Shown here one piece after another: positions 39,101 through 47,094 of a stretch of DNA of 64,000 bases. The position numbers and the translations under genes are program-made. This DNA is from Bolinopsis microptera (Eukaryota; Ctenophora; Tentaculata; Lobata; Bolinopsidae), in assembly GCF_026151205.1 (NCBI RefSeq), contig NC_087072.1:22833603-22897602 (forward strand), written 5' to 3'. Position 1 is the stretch's first letter, and every line of letters starts with the position of its first letter. The notes below the pieces were generated by a model, which saw only the letters and a list, made by a program, of their open reading frames with translations, had not been told where the DNA came from and searched no databases.

Positions 39101-42100
39101 GTTAAATTTCAAACATCCTTCCCACGCCTAATACTCAAGCAATATTATTCTCGCTACAAATGAAGACACGTCACATGCTTAGGTTCCTGCCCCTTTAGAA
39201 CTGTCGTGGTTGTCATGTGCTATAAGATTTAGCAAGTAGCCAAGATAGGGGAAGGCTCGGGAATGACTCATACACAACACTCAGGTTCATTGTTCATGAA
39301 CGTCGAGTACAAGAATATTTAGCAAGTAGCTAAAATAGAAACAGGGATTGAGACACAGGTTATGTACGAAACACTCATGCGACATCATGAGTTAAATAAA
39401 ACAAATAAGAAAATAGTCAAACACAACTGAGAAACTAAAGTTTCGCTGATATGAGAGTAGAAGTACGGAGATAGGTCCCATAAATCTGTCTAAGTTAATC
39501 ATTATAATTAACAGAGATAATTCCCTCTGTCAGCTGGTAATACAATCTGCTCTTAAGATCGAGAGAAGCACTCAGGCTAGGGAAAAGAGTGAAGAGCAAC
39601 GGGATCATGGCAACCGCGACAATACAACTACAACAAGATTAAGGAATTTGATCTATACTATGTAGTATGTAGTAGCACAGAGCTGAGAGCAGGACCGATA
39701 TCAGGCACGGAGAACAGGGGGCACTAATCTTACGTTATTAGTCTGACAAACTACAATAATTGTTATTGTGACCAAATACGCAGGGTAATACCATTAGATT
39801 TGTAGTTTCGCACTTCACTGTAGACGTTATGAGACAACTCATATATTTTGTATGAATTTGTACAAAGGAGAACCTTCTAGAAGTGTTTGTGAACCTGGAC
39901 ATAGCGATTAAGTTGTTCTATGTCAAAATAAAGTCTGGAAATGTACTAAAACGTTCATAGATATCTTTTAATGAGCTTTCACTGACGACGTTGAGTTTGA
40001 AATTGACAAAAAGCAAAAATTAAACAATTTTTGGAGATTGACCAAAACATACTTCAACCTCAGTCCTCAAGATAAACTAAAACATGTTTAAACGATCAGA
40101 GTTTAGACATTCTAATAAACTATCACAACATCAGACTTGTGATATTTTCAATCATCATCAAAACCTCACATTATTTATACTATATTTTAAACTTGACGAA
40201 ATCTCCCCGGCAACGGCTTAAAACACGGACAATTTCCCAAAAAGTGACCATTCGCATGAATAAATTACAGCTCGCAAATGGAGTTGCGAGCGCTATTATA
40301 TGTTTGTTATATATTGGAGGTAAAATTGACAGAAACGGAAGATGAACTTACCAGTATCGTACATGATGCCCTTGCCACACCAAGCGATAGTTTTAGTAGC
40401 TCCTGCAGGCTTGTGAGACAGAACACAGAGAGCTGGGGGAGACTCGGCTGCTTTTCCAACCCCGTAGATACCTGGGTGTTACCATGGTTACTAGTCAGTA
40501 ATTAAGAGTTTATAAGTTACTGGGTGTGTGAGACAACCCCTTCGATGACCATGCCCATTTGACCAAAACTTGAGGGAAAAATGGGTATCATTTTCATAAT
40601 TATTTTGGTCAAAATCTAAAAAGAAATATTCCTGACACCATACTCTATTTAGCTGTATTTGTTAATTAGAGGACGGCGAACAAAATGGGGATGTTTATTT
40701 TTCTATCATAACTTAATTTGTAGCTGTTTTTAAGGACATGTCCATTTTACCAAAAATTGTTGGGAAATAGGCATGGGGTTACGCCCCCCCCCCCCCCCCC
40801 CCCCCACTAGGTCACCACGGTCACAGTCAGTAGTTTCTTTGATGTATGTACATTGTACAGTGCAGTTGTGGCGAGTATATTATGGCTAACACAATAAGAC
40901 AATAACTATGCAACCACAGACAGCTAACCGCCACAATAACTATTGTAATCTATATTACAGACACAACAACAATTGCAACCTAACAACTGACCTCCGAATC
41001 CCTGTTCCTTGAGCTGTTCCCCGCTAACAACCGTCACATCAACCCCCAGATCTCGTCCTATCTTCACTGCACACTTCACCAGGTCGTCACATGTCATCTC
41101 GTTACGGGGACGATCCACTATGTCGGCTGCCAGACGAATTGCTGCAGGAATGTGTGATGTCATTGCAAGTTATCAAAGGCTATTATATTGCATCAGTGAA
41201 AGCAGTATTAATGACATTCTCACTTTTCAGAACTAAGTGCCTAATATAATTAAGATAGAACATCTAAACAGTTTTATTCCTGTTCCATATGATCGAGGAT
41301 AGTCAGGGCTACAAAACCTGACCAAGTTTAGCTCAATCCAGTACTGCGCGTTCAAGATATGAGGTTAAATATACCAAAAATAGAGGTTTTCTGGTGTGAC
41401 ATCATTGTAAATTATTTGGAGTATAACCTCAATATCTCACAAACTATACATTTGTGGTCTTTCTGAGTTACACTATCTGTTTCCTTTGGCAATTTCGGTT
41501 CAGAGTCAATTAAGTTTGAAACAAAATCTCAGTATATGTGAAAGGACTGAGGATATCAAGTTTGTAAAAGCGCACGCGCGCACACACATATAATGACCTC
41601 ATATCTTCCACATTTAACGATTTTTTATAGAAATTCTTTCACCATCCTGTAGCACTCATGTGCTGAGTAGGATAGCATTCAAATCATGTCTTTAAAAGAT
41701 TTAGATAGATACTGTGGGAGAAAATTCATGTTTGTAAAAGCGCGCGCGCGCATGGCCCAGACTATATCAATGGACGGCCACGGGAGGATAAAAGTACTTT
41801 CATACACACCAGCATGCTCATTGATGGCTTAAAATGAAGCTACGACATACTCCTATCAGATCCACCATAAGTTAGATACCATAATAATCATTAAATGTGT
41901 CTAAAATGAGGAAGCTTTGACAAGTGCGAGTGGTTTTGGCAAATTTTGGTATAAAATGGGCCCTGAGATCATATTTTTCTCATTAAAATCACATATATCA
42001 CGAATATTTATGTGTGTTGGGTGTATCCTCATTGGTATCAACCATTTCAATCATCTAGAGCAGCTTTCCTGATTCTTTATCTCATGAAAATGGGCAAAAA

Positions 42101-44246
42101 AGCTCATAAATAGTCCAAAATCGGTCATTTTCGCCGCTTTAATAACCTCATTCCTGGCACCCAGAACACTTTGGGTACTCAAAACATGATTTTTCGGATA
42201 CCTCAGACCCCTAACTAGCACATGGAGCCAGAAAGAACAGCATGTAGGGACTTCTAAATTTCCATGGTTGAGAACCCAATGTCACACTATTCGTTCATTA
42301 ATCCTGCTTTCGCTGGCATACTGTTGAGGGGGTTTTAATATTTCATGTGCGAGCAGATTTTAGGATGATTGTTGTGTGTTTAAAATTTTAATGTCCTAAA
42401 ACAGGCCATTGTTTATGTGGTGGGTTTCCAGTGTCCACTGGTCAGCAAATCCGTGTAGACTGTAGGTTACAGACTTACTCTTACCCGGGACACTGGTAGC
42501 GGCACTACCATAAAACATTTAAAGTTTGTCTAATTACACAAATGTCTGCGCTGTGGCACTGGCAGTGAAAACACTGATTGTAACATAACCTTACGAATAA
42601 CGATTTAAGGAAATATTATGACTTTCTATACACATTTTACACGTTTTTTACGAAACAACTAAATTGACTTATAATAATAATAAGTCAACTAATTGTAAGT
42701 TATAATTATGATCGTTTATCTGTATGTTGTCGTGCACCTTATTAGGACATAGGGTCAACATACAATAATGTAGTTTTGCTTTCGTTTATAAGGTAACTAA
42801 GGAATCTGAATTCCGATATAAGCCTCTAAATAACATGATCTCATATATCTTACTATATATAAAGCGAGACGATATATATATATATATCTGTGCCATTTTA
42901 CTGACACCACGGCATCGACTTTAACGCAACTTTCTGCAAAAACCGTAAAAGATATACAACTGAAACTTTTTTGGCTGGGTCAAATGCTTTAATATCCTCC
43001 AAATCAGCATGAAAAAATAAAAAATTGGCCGAGGAATAATGGTTTTAGAGCCGAAAATTTGGACCCCCAAGTGGTGTCAAAAACGCCAATTAAATAGGTA
43101 ATAATTATTTCAGTATCTTGAGTCTTGACACCGTTTAGGGTTATATTTCACGGGTTCCTGCTAGTATTATATAATATGAAATCATGTGATTTATCATATA
43201 TATGTATATAATATATATATTAACTGAGATAAAAGGTGTCGAATTCAAACATGAATTCAGAATTTGTCTATGAAATTCGAACAGAATTTTATGAAAAACT
43301 GATGGAAATTTCTCAAAATTCTAGAACGAAGTGAATTAATATTTTGAAGATAGCATGATAATTGAGAATGGTTTACACCAGATTCCTTATCTCTTGGAAC
43401 AAAGTTTTCCAGGTTACCTTGCAGAATTGTCCTGATTAACACTGCAATGTAGCATGTACAACTTTGTACACAGATATTTCGAACAATCCTGAAAGCCAAG
43501 CTACAGAGTGAACATTATCACTGTACATGTCACAACGTATTTTAAGACTCTTATAATATTACTAGAGTTTTAGCAGTGCAATTGTTGGGGTTTTTTGTTC
43601 TTTTTAGATATTTTCCAGATAAACCCCCCTCGACCCTCAACGATCAACATTGTATGGTTTTTCTGATCTATTGATATCCATAACAACGTAAACTTACATT
43701 TCGCAGTTGAGGTTAGGACCTTTATGTCTTGCTCTGTTAGAGGGGATGAGTCGTCAGGAGTTATGAAGCAAACTGTGACGTCACGAGTGGTTACATCACG
43801 TGTTTTCAAAGAGTATGTGGGAAACGCACGTGCAACAGCAACACCACACGCGAACACGTGCTGGCGATGACACACAACCTGCACACGTGGATAAAGATTA
43901 TTAGAAATTCCAGGAAAATATCTCAGCACTAGACTGGCACTGCCACTACCAGGCAAACATCTGCTTCTACTGAGGTCAGTAAAAGCAAAAGAAAAAAGTA
44001 TGTGTTGCAAGTTCACTATCACGTTCTTATTTTAAGTAGATATTGAAGATGTGAATGACTGACCACGACAACTGCACTGTTGCCATTCTTAGGTAGGTGT
44101 TTTGACACTGTGTCCATGACATGATGCGCGGCTGTGGGCGTGGTGTGACGAGAGTGTTTGCTACTCAGCGTCGCCAAGGAAACTGCCTTCGGGTACAGAC
44201 TCACTCCCTCGCTCTCCCCAATGTCTGCTAACACCTCGTTAAACAC
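12168..44246 (-). CDS. NPEPL1: Probable M17 leucyl aminopeptidase, NPEPL1-type, 32-kb gene
   Basis: Exons on the minus strand, 5' to 3': 44064-44246 (5' border uncertain), 43698-43878, 40992-41141, 40352-40471, 35423-35518, 34925-35141, 12809-12983, 12484-12606, 12168-12311 (TAG stop). Every junction is AG/GT and the phases chain. The exon ending TLTGAQG at 34925 joins in phase 2 to the exon opening ITTGQHHAAVLTN at 12983, the same order as vertebrate NPEPL1. M17 hallmarks are present: GGFSIKTKTGMPGMKRDCGG supplies the metal-binding and catalytic lysine region, and VEINNTDAEGRLVLGDG is the family signature. The C-terminus GERATGWGPALLLTLFGR also matches NPEPL1. The family removes N-terminal residues from peptides using two metal ions; the cellular role of NPEPL1 is poorly known. 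The N-terminal exon or exons were not found. Between exons 35423-35518 and 34925-35141 a few residues present in vertebrates (after GAFQSA) are missing, so a microexon may be hidden. Confidence 0.9.
13248..13787 (-). CDS. Orphan secreted protein, 179 aa, single exon, nested in NPEPL1 intron
   Basis: An uninterrupted frame from ATG at 13787 to the stop at 13248. The start is chosen because it opens a clear signal peptide, MFRKALCFVTLCLFMNGGTT, with cleavage probably just before DWTELKWW. An in-frame TTG further upstream is not needed. The mature part of about 158 aa is rich in Tyr and Trp (for example YLGYMQVYYSYTNYK). It has only two cysteines, in EGVGSCKDEE and NFQSCGIYPDW, so one disulfide is likely, and one N-glycosylation sequon (NGT). 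No membrane segment follows. I do not recognise the fold. It lies 265 bp upstream of an NPEPL1 exon, on the same strand, inside that gene's 22-kb intron. It could be an independent intronless gene or an old retrocopy; no poly-A tail or target duplication was noticed. Confidence 0.58.
   Translation of the reverse strand: MFRKALCFVTLCLFMNGGTTSDWTELKWWSTTSAIEFNPSTTVLENRFRDPVRYFANYFHIRNYLYSDKKYLGYMQVYYSYTNYKIESAWLRLSVEGVGSCKDEEVLGGELAETVSWDLTSPSVARVNGTAPANFQSCGIYPDWVALVNSGVINTARLFYYSSYKQAIAADYRVVAREV
14299..14504. repeat. Dispersed repeat, copy 1 (pair with 30741-30934)
   Basis: About 200 bp starting TCCTCCCCTCC and containing CGAGACAGTATACGGTGTTA recur in the same orientation at 30741-30934 with scattered differences. 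No ORF. Probably an uncharacterised transposon fragment. Confidence 0.75.
15106..15229. repeat. 33-bp tandem repeat, four copies
   Basis: Units begin GTACTACAAGGTATCCT at 15106, 15139, 15172 and 15205, a strict 33-bp period with a few substitutions. Each unit carries TTAA or a close variant. The fourth copy is cut at its TTAA by the palindromic element that follows. Because 33 is a multiple of three, one minus-strand frame reads as an 11-residue repeat (GYLVVLFKLNP), but nothing suggests it is translated. Confidence 0.9.
15230..16595. mobile_element. 1,366-bp near-perfect palindromic foldback element at TTAA
   Basis: Two arms of about 680 bp are near-complete reverse complements. The left end GGGGGCATACACCAAA (15230) mirrors TTTGGTGTATGCCCCC ending at 16595. 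The centre is near 15911, with a loop of roughly 12 bases (ATCTGCAAAGCC) between AATGTGATTTTTT and its complement. TTAA flanks both ends (15226-15229 and 16596-16599). The left TTAA belongs to a 33-bp tandem repeat, so the insertion is clean. TTAA duplication is typical of piggyBac-type elements, but the ends start GGGGG rather than the usual CCC, so I call it TTAA-specific foldback. No transposase frame. The arms differ only by scattered substitutions and small indels, which suggests recent origin or arm conversion. Confidence 0.92.
16795..17125. repeat. Palindrome-rich CCTATCG / CTCTCGG repeat block
   Basis: Variants of CCTATCG, CTCTCGG and CGGATCCGATAGG recur about a dozen times in 330 bp, in both orientations. 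A perfect 15-bp inverted pair, GGATTTGCTCTCGGA and TCCGAGAGCAAATCC, lies at about 16830-16885. A longer direct unit (TATCGGG...GAGAGCAAATCCTATCG) occurs near 16865 and again about 97 bp later. Base composition is more GC-rich than the surroundings. No ORF; possibly the terminal region of an unknown transposon. Confidence 0.75.
17594..18150. mobile_element. Relic of a nonautonomous element family (shares end with 54.7-55.5 kb)
   Basis: The stretch beginning near 17597 (GTAGGAGCTGTTACGGGG, then TTTCTGCTCGATAC and CGTATTTTTGG) is similar to the reverse complement of 55440-55550. That region opens GTAGAGGCTCTTACGGGCA and has CTGCTCGATACG in the same order. A further single end, GCCCGTAACAGCCTCTACTA, occurs near 27628. 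The right limit here is unclear and no target duplication was identified. Confidence 0.5.
18403..19290 (-). mobile_element. Non-LTR retrotransposon C-terminal fragment with zinc knuckle and restriction-like endonuclease
   Basis: An open frame of about 294 codons with no ATG at its start, so it is a 5'-truncated piece. Residues about 57-74 read CTLCGWKTCNIKHILAVC, a C-x2-C...H-x4-C knuckle. About 100 residues further comes RPDIVVWSDS, then VVLIELTCGDESN. This is the (K/R)PD...E motif of the restriction-like endonuclease used by R2/CRE-type non-LTR elements to nick target DNA. The frame is uninterrupted for 885 bp, so the insertion is probably not very old. The reverse transcriptase part is absent upstream, as expected from 5' truncation. 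The element lies within the large NPEPL1 intron, same strand. Family placement rests on remembered motifs. Confidence 0.75.
19541..20147. repeat. About 180-bp repeat, two tandem copies plus a third partial copy
   Basis: Copies start TGACAGGAATGCCTTACTTG (19541), TGTCAGGAACACCTGTCTTA (19719) and TGTCAGGAATGCCTGACTTA (20103). All continue ACCCCCTCATCCATCACT. The first two are adjacent and extend through AGAGCACTGTAAATAATAT; the third is cut after about 45 bp. No coding potential. Origin unknown. Confidence 0.8.
20880..21231 (-). pseudogene. Non-LTR reverse transcriptase C-terminal relic
   Basis: The frame reads GTYTKMLRMVLGISWKDKVS, then YGSLPRLSNKLRSRRLKMAG, HCIRHPELLASDLVLWKP and GRPRQSY. 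This is the typical C-terminal tail of an invertebrate non-LTR element ORF2. After KEEL a TGA stop at about 20947 interrupts the frame, which otherwise continues with TLMRDRDIWRGLSV. An in-frame TAA also precedes the block, so only the tail survives. It lies just downstream of an ORF1 relic in the same orientation and may be part of one internally deleted element. Confidence 0.75.
21320..22314 (-). pseudogene. Non-LTR retrotransposon ORF1 relic (coiled coil + RNA-binding domain), interrupted by a MITE
   Basis: The first 100 or so residues are a coiled coil (EELKSDLIRSQSTVIKLQAE). Then comes SRNVLIFGLKETDEEE, the conserved opening of the RRM-like ORF1 core, and FEAIWVGRKSANKTRPVKVS. After about codon 165 the frame is lost. 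A different frame continues with NAKKLRLCEDHKTVFIS and SPEDRAIHHDQR, so there is a frameshift near 21830. At 21685 a 289-bp MITE is inserted, and the tail (KHYYIRSG) resumes on its far side. There is no ATG at the start. Non-functional. Confidence 0.8.
21396..21684. mobile_element. hAT-type MITE, 289 bp, with 8-bp target duplication
   Basis: Perfect 14-bp terminal inverted repeats, CAGGCATGGCTCCA at the left and TGGAGCCATGCCTG at the right. They are flanked by an exact 8-bp duplication, CTTTGGCT (21388-21395 and 21685-21692). CA...TG ends with an 8-bp duplication are typical of hAT transposons. The body carries a poly-G run of about 30 at 21442-21472. Near the right end are repeated GGGTGGGTGC / GCACCCACCC motifs. 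No transposase; it depends on a partner elsewhere. Confidence 0.93.
22583..25253. mobile_element. hAT-type element, 2,671 bp, filled by a pyrimidine minisatellite
   Basis: The element is bounded by an exact 8-bp target duplication, CTTTTTAT (22575-22582 and 25254-25261). The ends are inverted but diverged: CAGTGGTCGACCGG at the left, and CCGGGCGAACACTG (reverse complement CAGTGTTCGCCCGG) at the right. Next to each end are GC-rich GGCCGGGG repeats. Subterminal sequences GGCATACAACGGTCATTAAT (about 22657) and ATTAATGACCGTTGTATCCC (about 25092) are also inverted copies. Between them lies the CTCCTC tract. No transposase frame is present, so this is a nonautonomous derivative. Confidence 0.88.
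22682..24597. repeat. 1.9-kb CTCCTC pyrimidine minisatellite
   Basis: Almost every base on this strand is C or T, broken by short AGT, GAG, AGG or CAT words. The basic unit is (TCC)n, organised into larger words such as GTCCTCCTCCTGA, TCCTCCTCCTAGG and TCATCCTCCTCAGCC. The latter recur in clusters near 22890, 23040, 23830 and 24390, which suggests higher-order duplications. The purine-pyrimidine asymmetry is of the kind that can form triplex DNA. Not coding. Confidence 0.95.
25517..26640 (+). pseudogene. Possible degenerate zinc-finger gene or transposon-derived gene
   Basis: A block after TTTTCAG (about 25600) reads CCICTRIEIKDFNETVFF and ends FLCIQCLNYVKDNYNR before GTGAGT (25800). Paired CxxC motifs of this spacing suggest a treble-clef zinc finger. 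A following block after TTTGCAG (26000) reads VYSAVSEIDESSCDED then TGA. A shifted frame (EEAIAIQVEKVPPLSPSASS) carries on from there. A further piece at 26420-26620 reads GRYHKTCRLRYSNSRVKQ, a zinc-binding pattern I associate with transposon-linked genes of corals and hydra. Frame breaks argue for a decayed copy. Not assigned to a named family. Confidence 0.4.
27621..28020. other. GC-rich patch, no gene
   Basis: Contains the element end GCCCGTAACAGCCTCTACTA (27628), CpG-rich words such as GCGCGGCGCG (27749), and a near-tandem AGAAGCGTTGGTTGCG (27941, 27957). No supported ORF. Confidence 0.45.
29019..29137. repeat. Heptanucleotide microsatellite (GAATACT)n
   Basis: About 16 tandem copies of GAATACT with a few variants (GAATAAT, AAATACT). 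Confidence 0.95.
29138..30740. other. Intronic non-coding stretch
   Basis: Part of the large NPEPL1 intron. No ORF above noise. It holds one half of the 78-bp inverted repeat pair (29500-29577) and three CACGTG-type boxes within 50 bp at 29638-29685. Confidence 0.5.
29500..29577. repeat. 78-bp repeat, copy 1 (inverted copy at 45144-45221)
   Basis: The segment starting ACTATTTACGTCTTCAGTTT and ending CCCCCTCAAAGTCC appears, as far as I can read, base for base in reverse orientation at 45144-45221. It contains GGGGGG and CCCCC arms separated by ACTACAGA. Such identity over 78 bp implies a young dispersed element. Confidence 0.85.
30741..30934. repeat. Dispersed repeat, copy 2, flanked by a 45-bp direct duplication
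   Basis: Second copy of the repeat at 14299-14504. It is bracketed by near-identical direct copies of about 45 bp (ACTTTATCATTGAAGG...) at 30696-30741 and 30933-30979. This looks like a local tandem duplication whose intervening part is the repeat itself. Confidence 0.7.
31793..34621 (+). CDS. Secreted multi-CCP (sushi) protein, six exons, nested antisense in NPEPL1
   Basis: Exons 31793-31844, 32035-32493, 32992-33177, 33309-33500, 33639-33821 and 34392-34621. Every intron is phase 1, the standard for modular extracellular proteins. Exon 1 is a signal peptide (MVITFLLMALSSGATSQG). Exon 2 encodes about 153 aa of an N-terminal region I do not recognise; it has only two cysteines (KHCKEDL, NDCNVEE). 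Exons 3-6 each encode one short CCP-like module. Modules start around CTGLP, CGGLP, CTGLP or CTERP, contain VTC/VYC/VSC/VKC and LTC/ITC/VTC, and end PVC, LEC, PTC or PSC. The total is about 415 aa. No membrane anchor is seen. The last exon can read through to TAA at 34621, or be spliced at a GC donor (AAG/GCGAGT, 34583) to an exon I did not find. CCP modules bind proteins in complement-like and adhesion proteins; the partner here is unknown. Confidence 0.87.
36311..38143 (-). CDS. Unrecognised 610-aa protein, structured N-terminus and disordered Pro/Ser/Thr-rich rest
   Basis: A single uninterrupted frame of 610 codons from ATG at 38143. The first 115 residues look folded, for example EFRCMANDVEMYRRSKVCSF, then FYYILSDLLWRVCENYNEIS and FYKLYRWFHVTRKLL. 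The rest is low-complexity and rich in Pro, Ser and Thr, with basic patches (TIRRRRSIRSAKLRG), and ends in an acidic segment (TLEDEEDDISLSQTP). No signal peptide or membrane segment. The frame stays open upstream of this ATG to a TAG near 38229. The upstream residues (HNSSRTLHTLSLQA) read naturally, so the true protein may start in an upstream exon. It sits entirely inside the NPEPL1 intron between exons 40352-40471 and 35423-35518, on the same strand. No function assigned. Confidence 0.68.
   Translation of the reverse strand: MVAIYSLKSRDTGLLRNSRLMGIPEFRCMANDVEMYRRSKVCSFGSPQKLNGTSAFQEKFYYILSDLLWRVCENYNEISQADFYKLYRWFHVTRKLLKPPPPKPDYVSPFAKKDGPKKPMATIRMFTRKNLASYESLLAEQDTMRSKVDPARYLGSHVSLTDSLTSTLRLGSPSLARSGDALLLALSENEKAAEGVSEGPAVWNVRNESAGKSRTLGTIRPERSATAPPSSLQRRFTQPTVSGQTASTDYLPNISRSQSPSKIRAGGEVGEVDADVTIVDADAVLDQGSELMFRMQGSPSHPPTPRAHTPPLPSVDVLSKRQLKLIGTHTTSPSISHKALNIDKPLSDLINSDTISPIPKRAVTAPAPGITTSALFEMAGQVGERMMVNRARLLFLQHNANQGPENAGTYQPQSKPPTAPPGLNYTTPLPSVQAFDSKTTSGISSERATTAPTSVTRPTITIRRRRSIRSAKLRGSANTSQSVPGRCVSKARETQLTEAFTIRAVTPQAPSKTPHPLTPPPTASSVSTLSSTFTPDEDGAFEFRDMRLQRTPHKERCANYKDPYQETVGYLTLEDEEDDISLSQTPLLNISHDGFSSLSSFLPSNTSLIS
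38241..40351. other. Intronic non-coding stretch
   Basis: Inside an NPEPL1 intron. AT-rich; no convincing exon. Repeated TCACGTG boxes (38860-38890) lie among GGTCACGTG/GGTCACATG words. AATATTTAGCAAGTAGC-type short direct repeats occur near 39228 and 39315. Confidence 0.5.
40784..40805. repeat. Poly-C run
   Basis: About 22 consecutive C. Length from an assembly is uncertain for such runs. Confidence 0.9.
41142..43697. other. NPEPL1 intron, no gene found
   Basis: AT-rich. Two copies of TTGTAAAAGCGC followed by alternating CG/CA tracts (41564 and 41731) and a (TA)n run at 42867-42886. No exon or transposon end that I can support. Confidence 0.5.
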
Positions 44247-46437
44247 CTGGTCGAGTCTAGTGTAATCATCTTGTGCTTTATTGGTTCTTTATAAACGTAT
44301 TATTATAGTTGGATGTTCAAACACTGCTGAGTATAAGATTTATCTTAAAAGCGGTGTTATTCAATTTCAATTTATTATTATTATTCGTTTATAATTATAT
44401 ACAGTATTACAAATTCATACATGCAAATTTCAAGATTAACCGAAAATTTCATCTGGGAAAATTTTATAAAAGAATAGAGCTACGGCTAGAATTTCCCAAT
44501 TATAAAACTAAAACTAACCTTAGCAGAAACTCTGTTAGAGATAAGACTTTCAACATCACTAAAGCTAATCCGCTGTAAGTTAGCTTGTTCTCCCAAAATT
44601 AGACAGGCTGGCGGGGCCTCCTGGGGCATCACGCTTGAGTAACTTAGCGACACCATCCTATGCTCTAGAAATGTAAGGGGTTAGCATCAGGGGTTAGCAC
44701 GGGGGGGCAGGGATTCAGCTTAAAATTATTGTCTATAATGCTTTTGGACACGAAGGGAAACACACAACGTAAGGCTTAAAATCTTCGTAAAACTACATCA
44801 TTAGAGCCTGTAAAAACATTTAACTTTAAGATAAGCACGAGCTAGTAAAATTCATATAATATAACTACATAATCATCACAGTTTATTAACTCAAACGTGA
44901 AAATTGTAACAAATGCAAAATTTAATCAGTCAAAATTCGTAGCATGTAAGTAATTATAAATGGGGTACAACTCCACTCAGAAAATTATAGATGATTTATG
45001 TTATTTGCATGCTCATGTTATAATAGAGTTCGAAGCATTGTTGCGTTTTGGGGCTTTGTAATACTATGACGGCATTGCTTTGAATTTGAATTTCTGATGA
45101 TATTGATTTTCAGTGCTATGTAACCTGGCAGTAACGTTGTAAAGGACTTTGAGGGGGTCTGTAGTCCCCCCGCATAGTATGTTTGTGTTTCACTGATTTG
45201 TAAACTGAAGACGTAAATAGTATGAAACTTATTTTCGATATAAACGAGGGTAACTATTGGGAGCGCGAGCGGGCGAGTAAATTCTGCCTATTATACATAT
45301 AAGTGTATATTATGTTTGTTGCTCATCGAGATAGTACAGTCTATACTACAGAATAAAATTTATCACGTCTCAATGAAATAATTTATGTTAGTAACGGTAT
45401 TAAGGTATATCTAATTCAAAATACGTTCATTTGGTGATGAAACTGTGTGTTGGTAAAAATAATATTTAACCGGGCACGTGTAAATATTGTTATTAAAAAT
45501 CAGTAAAACTCATATAGAAAATCGTTCTTCCGGAAAAAAAATGCTATGATCGACAATTGAAACAAAAGAAGGCGAATCTTGGGAAATGAATAACTCGTCA
45601 AGTTGGATCGTAATCCCTCAACAGATCGAAATCAAGTCAGATATAGATAAAGTTGTAATTAGACAATATTGTAAAGTTACAATATTATTACATTGAACAC
45701 TGTGCCTCAATTATGCTCATAAACAGCAACTAGCCCCAGTCATCCTGCCCATCTTATTGTAAAAACTAATTGTAAAACTTGTCAGGAAACTCTGCTCAAG
45801 ACATTAATCTTGCAAGTTATTTGTTGTGTTGAACTCAACAATCGTGTAATGCAACGTCATATACTACGCTGTCGAATAATCCAGGCTGAAAATGTGGCGA
45901 ATTGTTCAGCCTAATGGCGGTGTTTATTGTCTTCAAATGTGCCGTACATAAATATTTGTAGGTATGGGTGGAATCGCCCTTTTTGCAAAATATTACCTCG
46001 CCTATATCTTTATATGTTGCCTCTGTACAAGTACCACTCTTTTGATCAACCATATCCATTATCCACAGGCATACGCCCTTAAAATTCTAAGAGTAGGGAG
46101 GAACGTAATCGCAATTGGAATTGACCCCGATTGAGCGTACAAATTCACTGGTTCTTGCCATTAATAACTGAAATCACGAAAATTAATCTCGCAATTTTTA
46201 CCACGAATGGCAAGTGCGATGATGCTTCCCAACTCCCAAACACTCATGCTTCGCAACAAAATCAACTTTCAATTTTAAAACTCCATATCATATCAATTTC
46301 ATTCTGAAAATTATTAAACATTCTTATCACTACTAGACAAATATGATTATAATTCTTCACAAGTACAAAATCATAAGCTTAGGGGTTGTTCACATATTAC
46401 GTAATTTCTAATTAGTTAATATTAATAAATAAACTAA
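44247..46437. other. Interval between NPEPL1 5' region and a retrotransposon relic
   Basis: Should contain the missing NPEPL1 5' exon or exons and promoter, but I could not identify them. A 74-codon minus-strand frame (45835-46059, opening DMVDQKSGTCTEATYKDIGE) is open but unrecognised and without splice support. A hairpin TTTCTAATTAGTT / AACTAATTAGAAA sits at 46404-46446. Confidence 0.4.
45144..45221. repeat. 78-bp repeat, copy 2 (inverted relative to 29500-29577)
   Basis: Reverse-complement copy of the 29500-29577 segment, apparently identical over its length. No ORF. Confidence 0.85.
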
Positions 46438-46800
46438 TTAGAAATCAATATCATAAGCACGTTTGTAGATAAGTGTTTTTAGATACACTTCAAAAGAGTC
46501 CAATGACAATGGCACGCGATTTCCAATTTTAAAAGGCAGCTCATTCCATAATGTAGGGCCATCTTTCTGAAACGCTCTAAGGGTAATAATTATAGTGTGC
46601 AAATTTAAACATAGTACATAAATAATTTGGCCCCATACCTGATACCACTTACCAGTAAGACATAACTAGTACCGAATTCTGTAACTTATAGGCAGCCAAT
46701 GAAGGTCTTTCAGAGTATCTCCTAGGTGATCATGATTATAGAGTCCTACTATAGCTTTAGCTGTAGTATTCAGTACGAGTTGAAGCTATTATTAACTTAT
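46438..46800 (-). pseudogene. Non-LTR retrotransposon ORF2 3'-end relic
   Basis: Minus-strand reading gives LQLVLNTTAKAIVGLYNHDH, then LKDLHWLPISYRIRY, a TAG stop, and later KDGPTLWNELPFKIGNRVP with FEVYLKTLIYKRAYDIDF and TAA. These are the well-known last motifs of CR1/L2-like reverse transcriptase ORFs (LHWLPV..RI, PTLWNSLP, FK..LKT). The internal stop and missing upstream part mark it as dead. It lies just 3' of the amidase gene. Confidence 0.85.
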
Positions 46801-47094
46801 TTGCAAAGATATATTAAAGAGAAAAGAGCGATTGAAAAGAACGATTAAAGATTTAAGTACCGCTAATATTTTACGCTACATGTATTATATTGTATAATGT
46901 ATATTACCTATCATTATATAATACATTATATATCATATTATTGATGCAAGTGATTGATTGGTTTTTTGATTGACAACAAACAACAAAATCAGTTCAGGTA
47001 TGCTAGGTAGAACTTTGTTTTTCTCCCATGAAGTATGTACCCTCAATAATCCATGTAATATGGGGGCACCATCATGTCCATTTCCTTGTATGTT

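Noticed and set aside
45835-46059. Minus-strand 74-codon frame (TYKDIGEVIFCKKGDS)
   Set aside because: Composition looks somewhat protein-like but no family, no start context and no flanking exon; left as unresolved.
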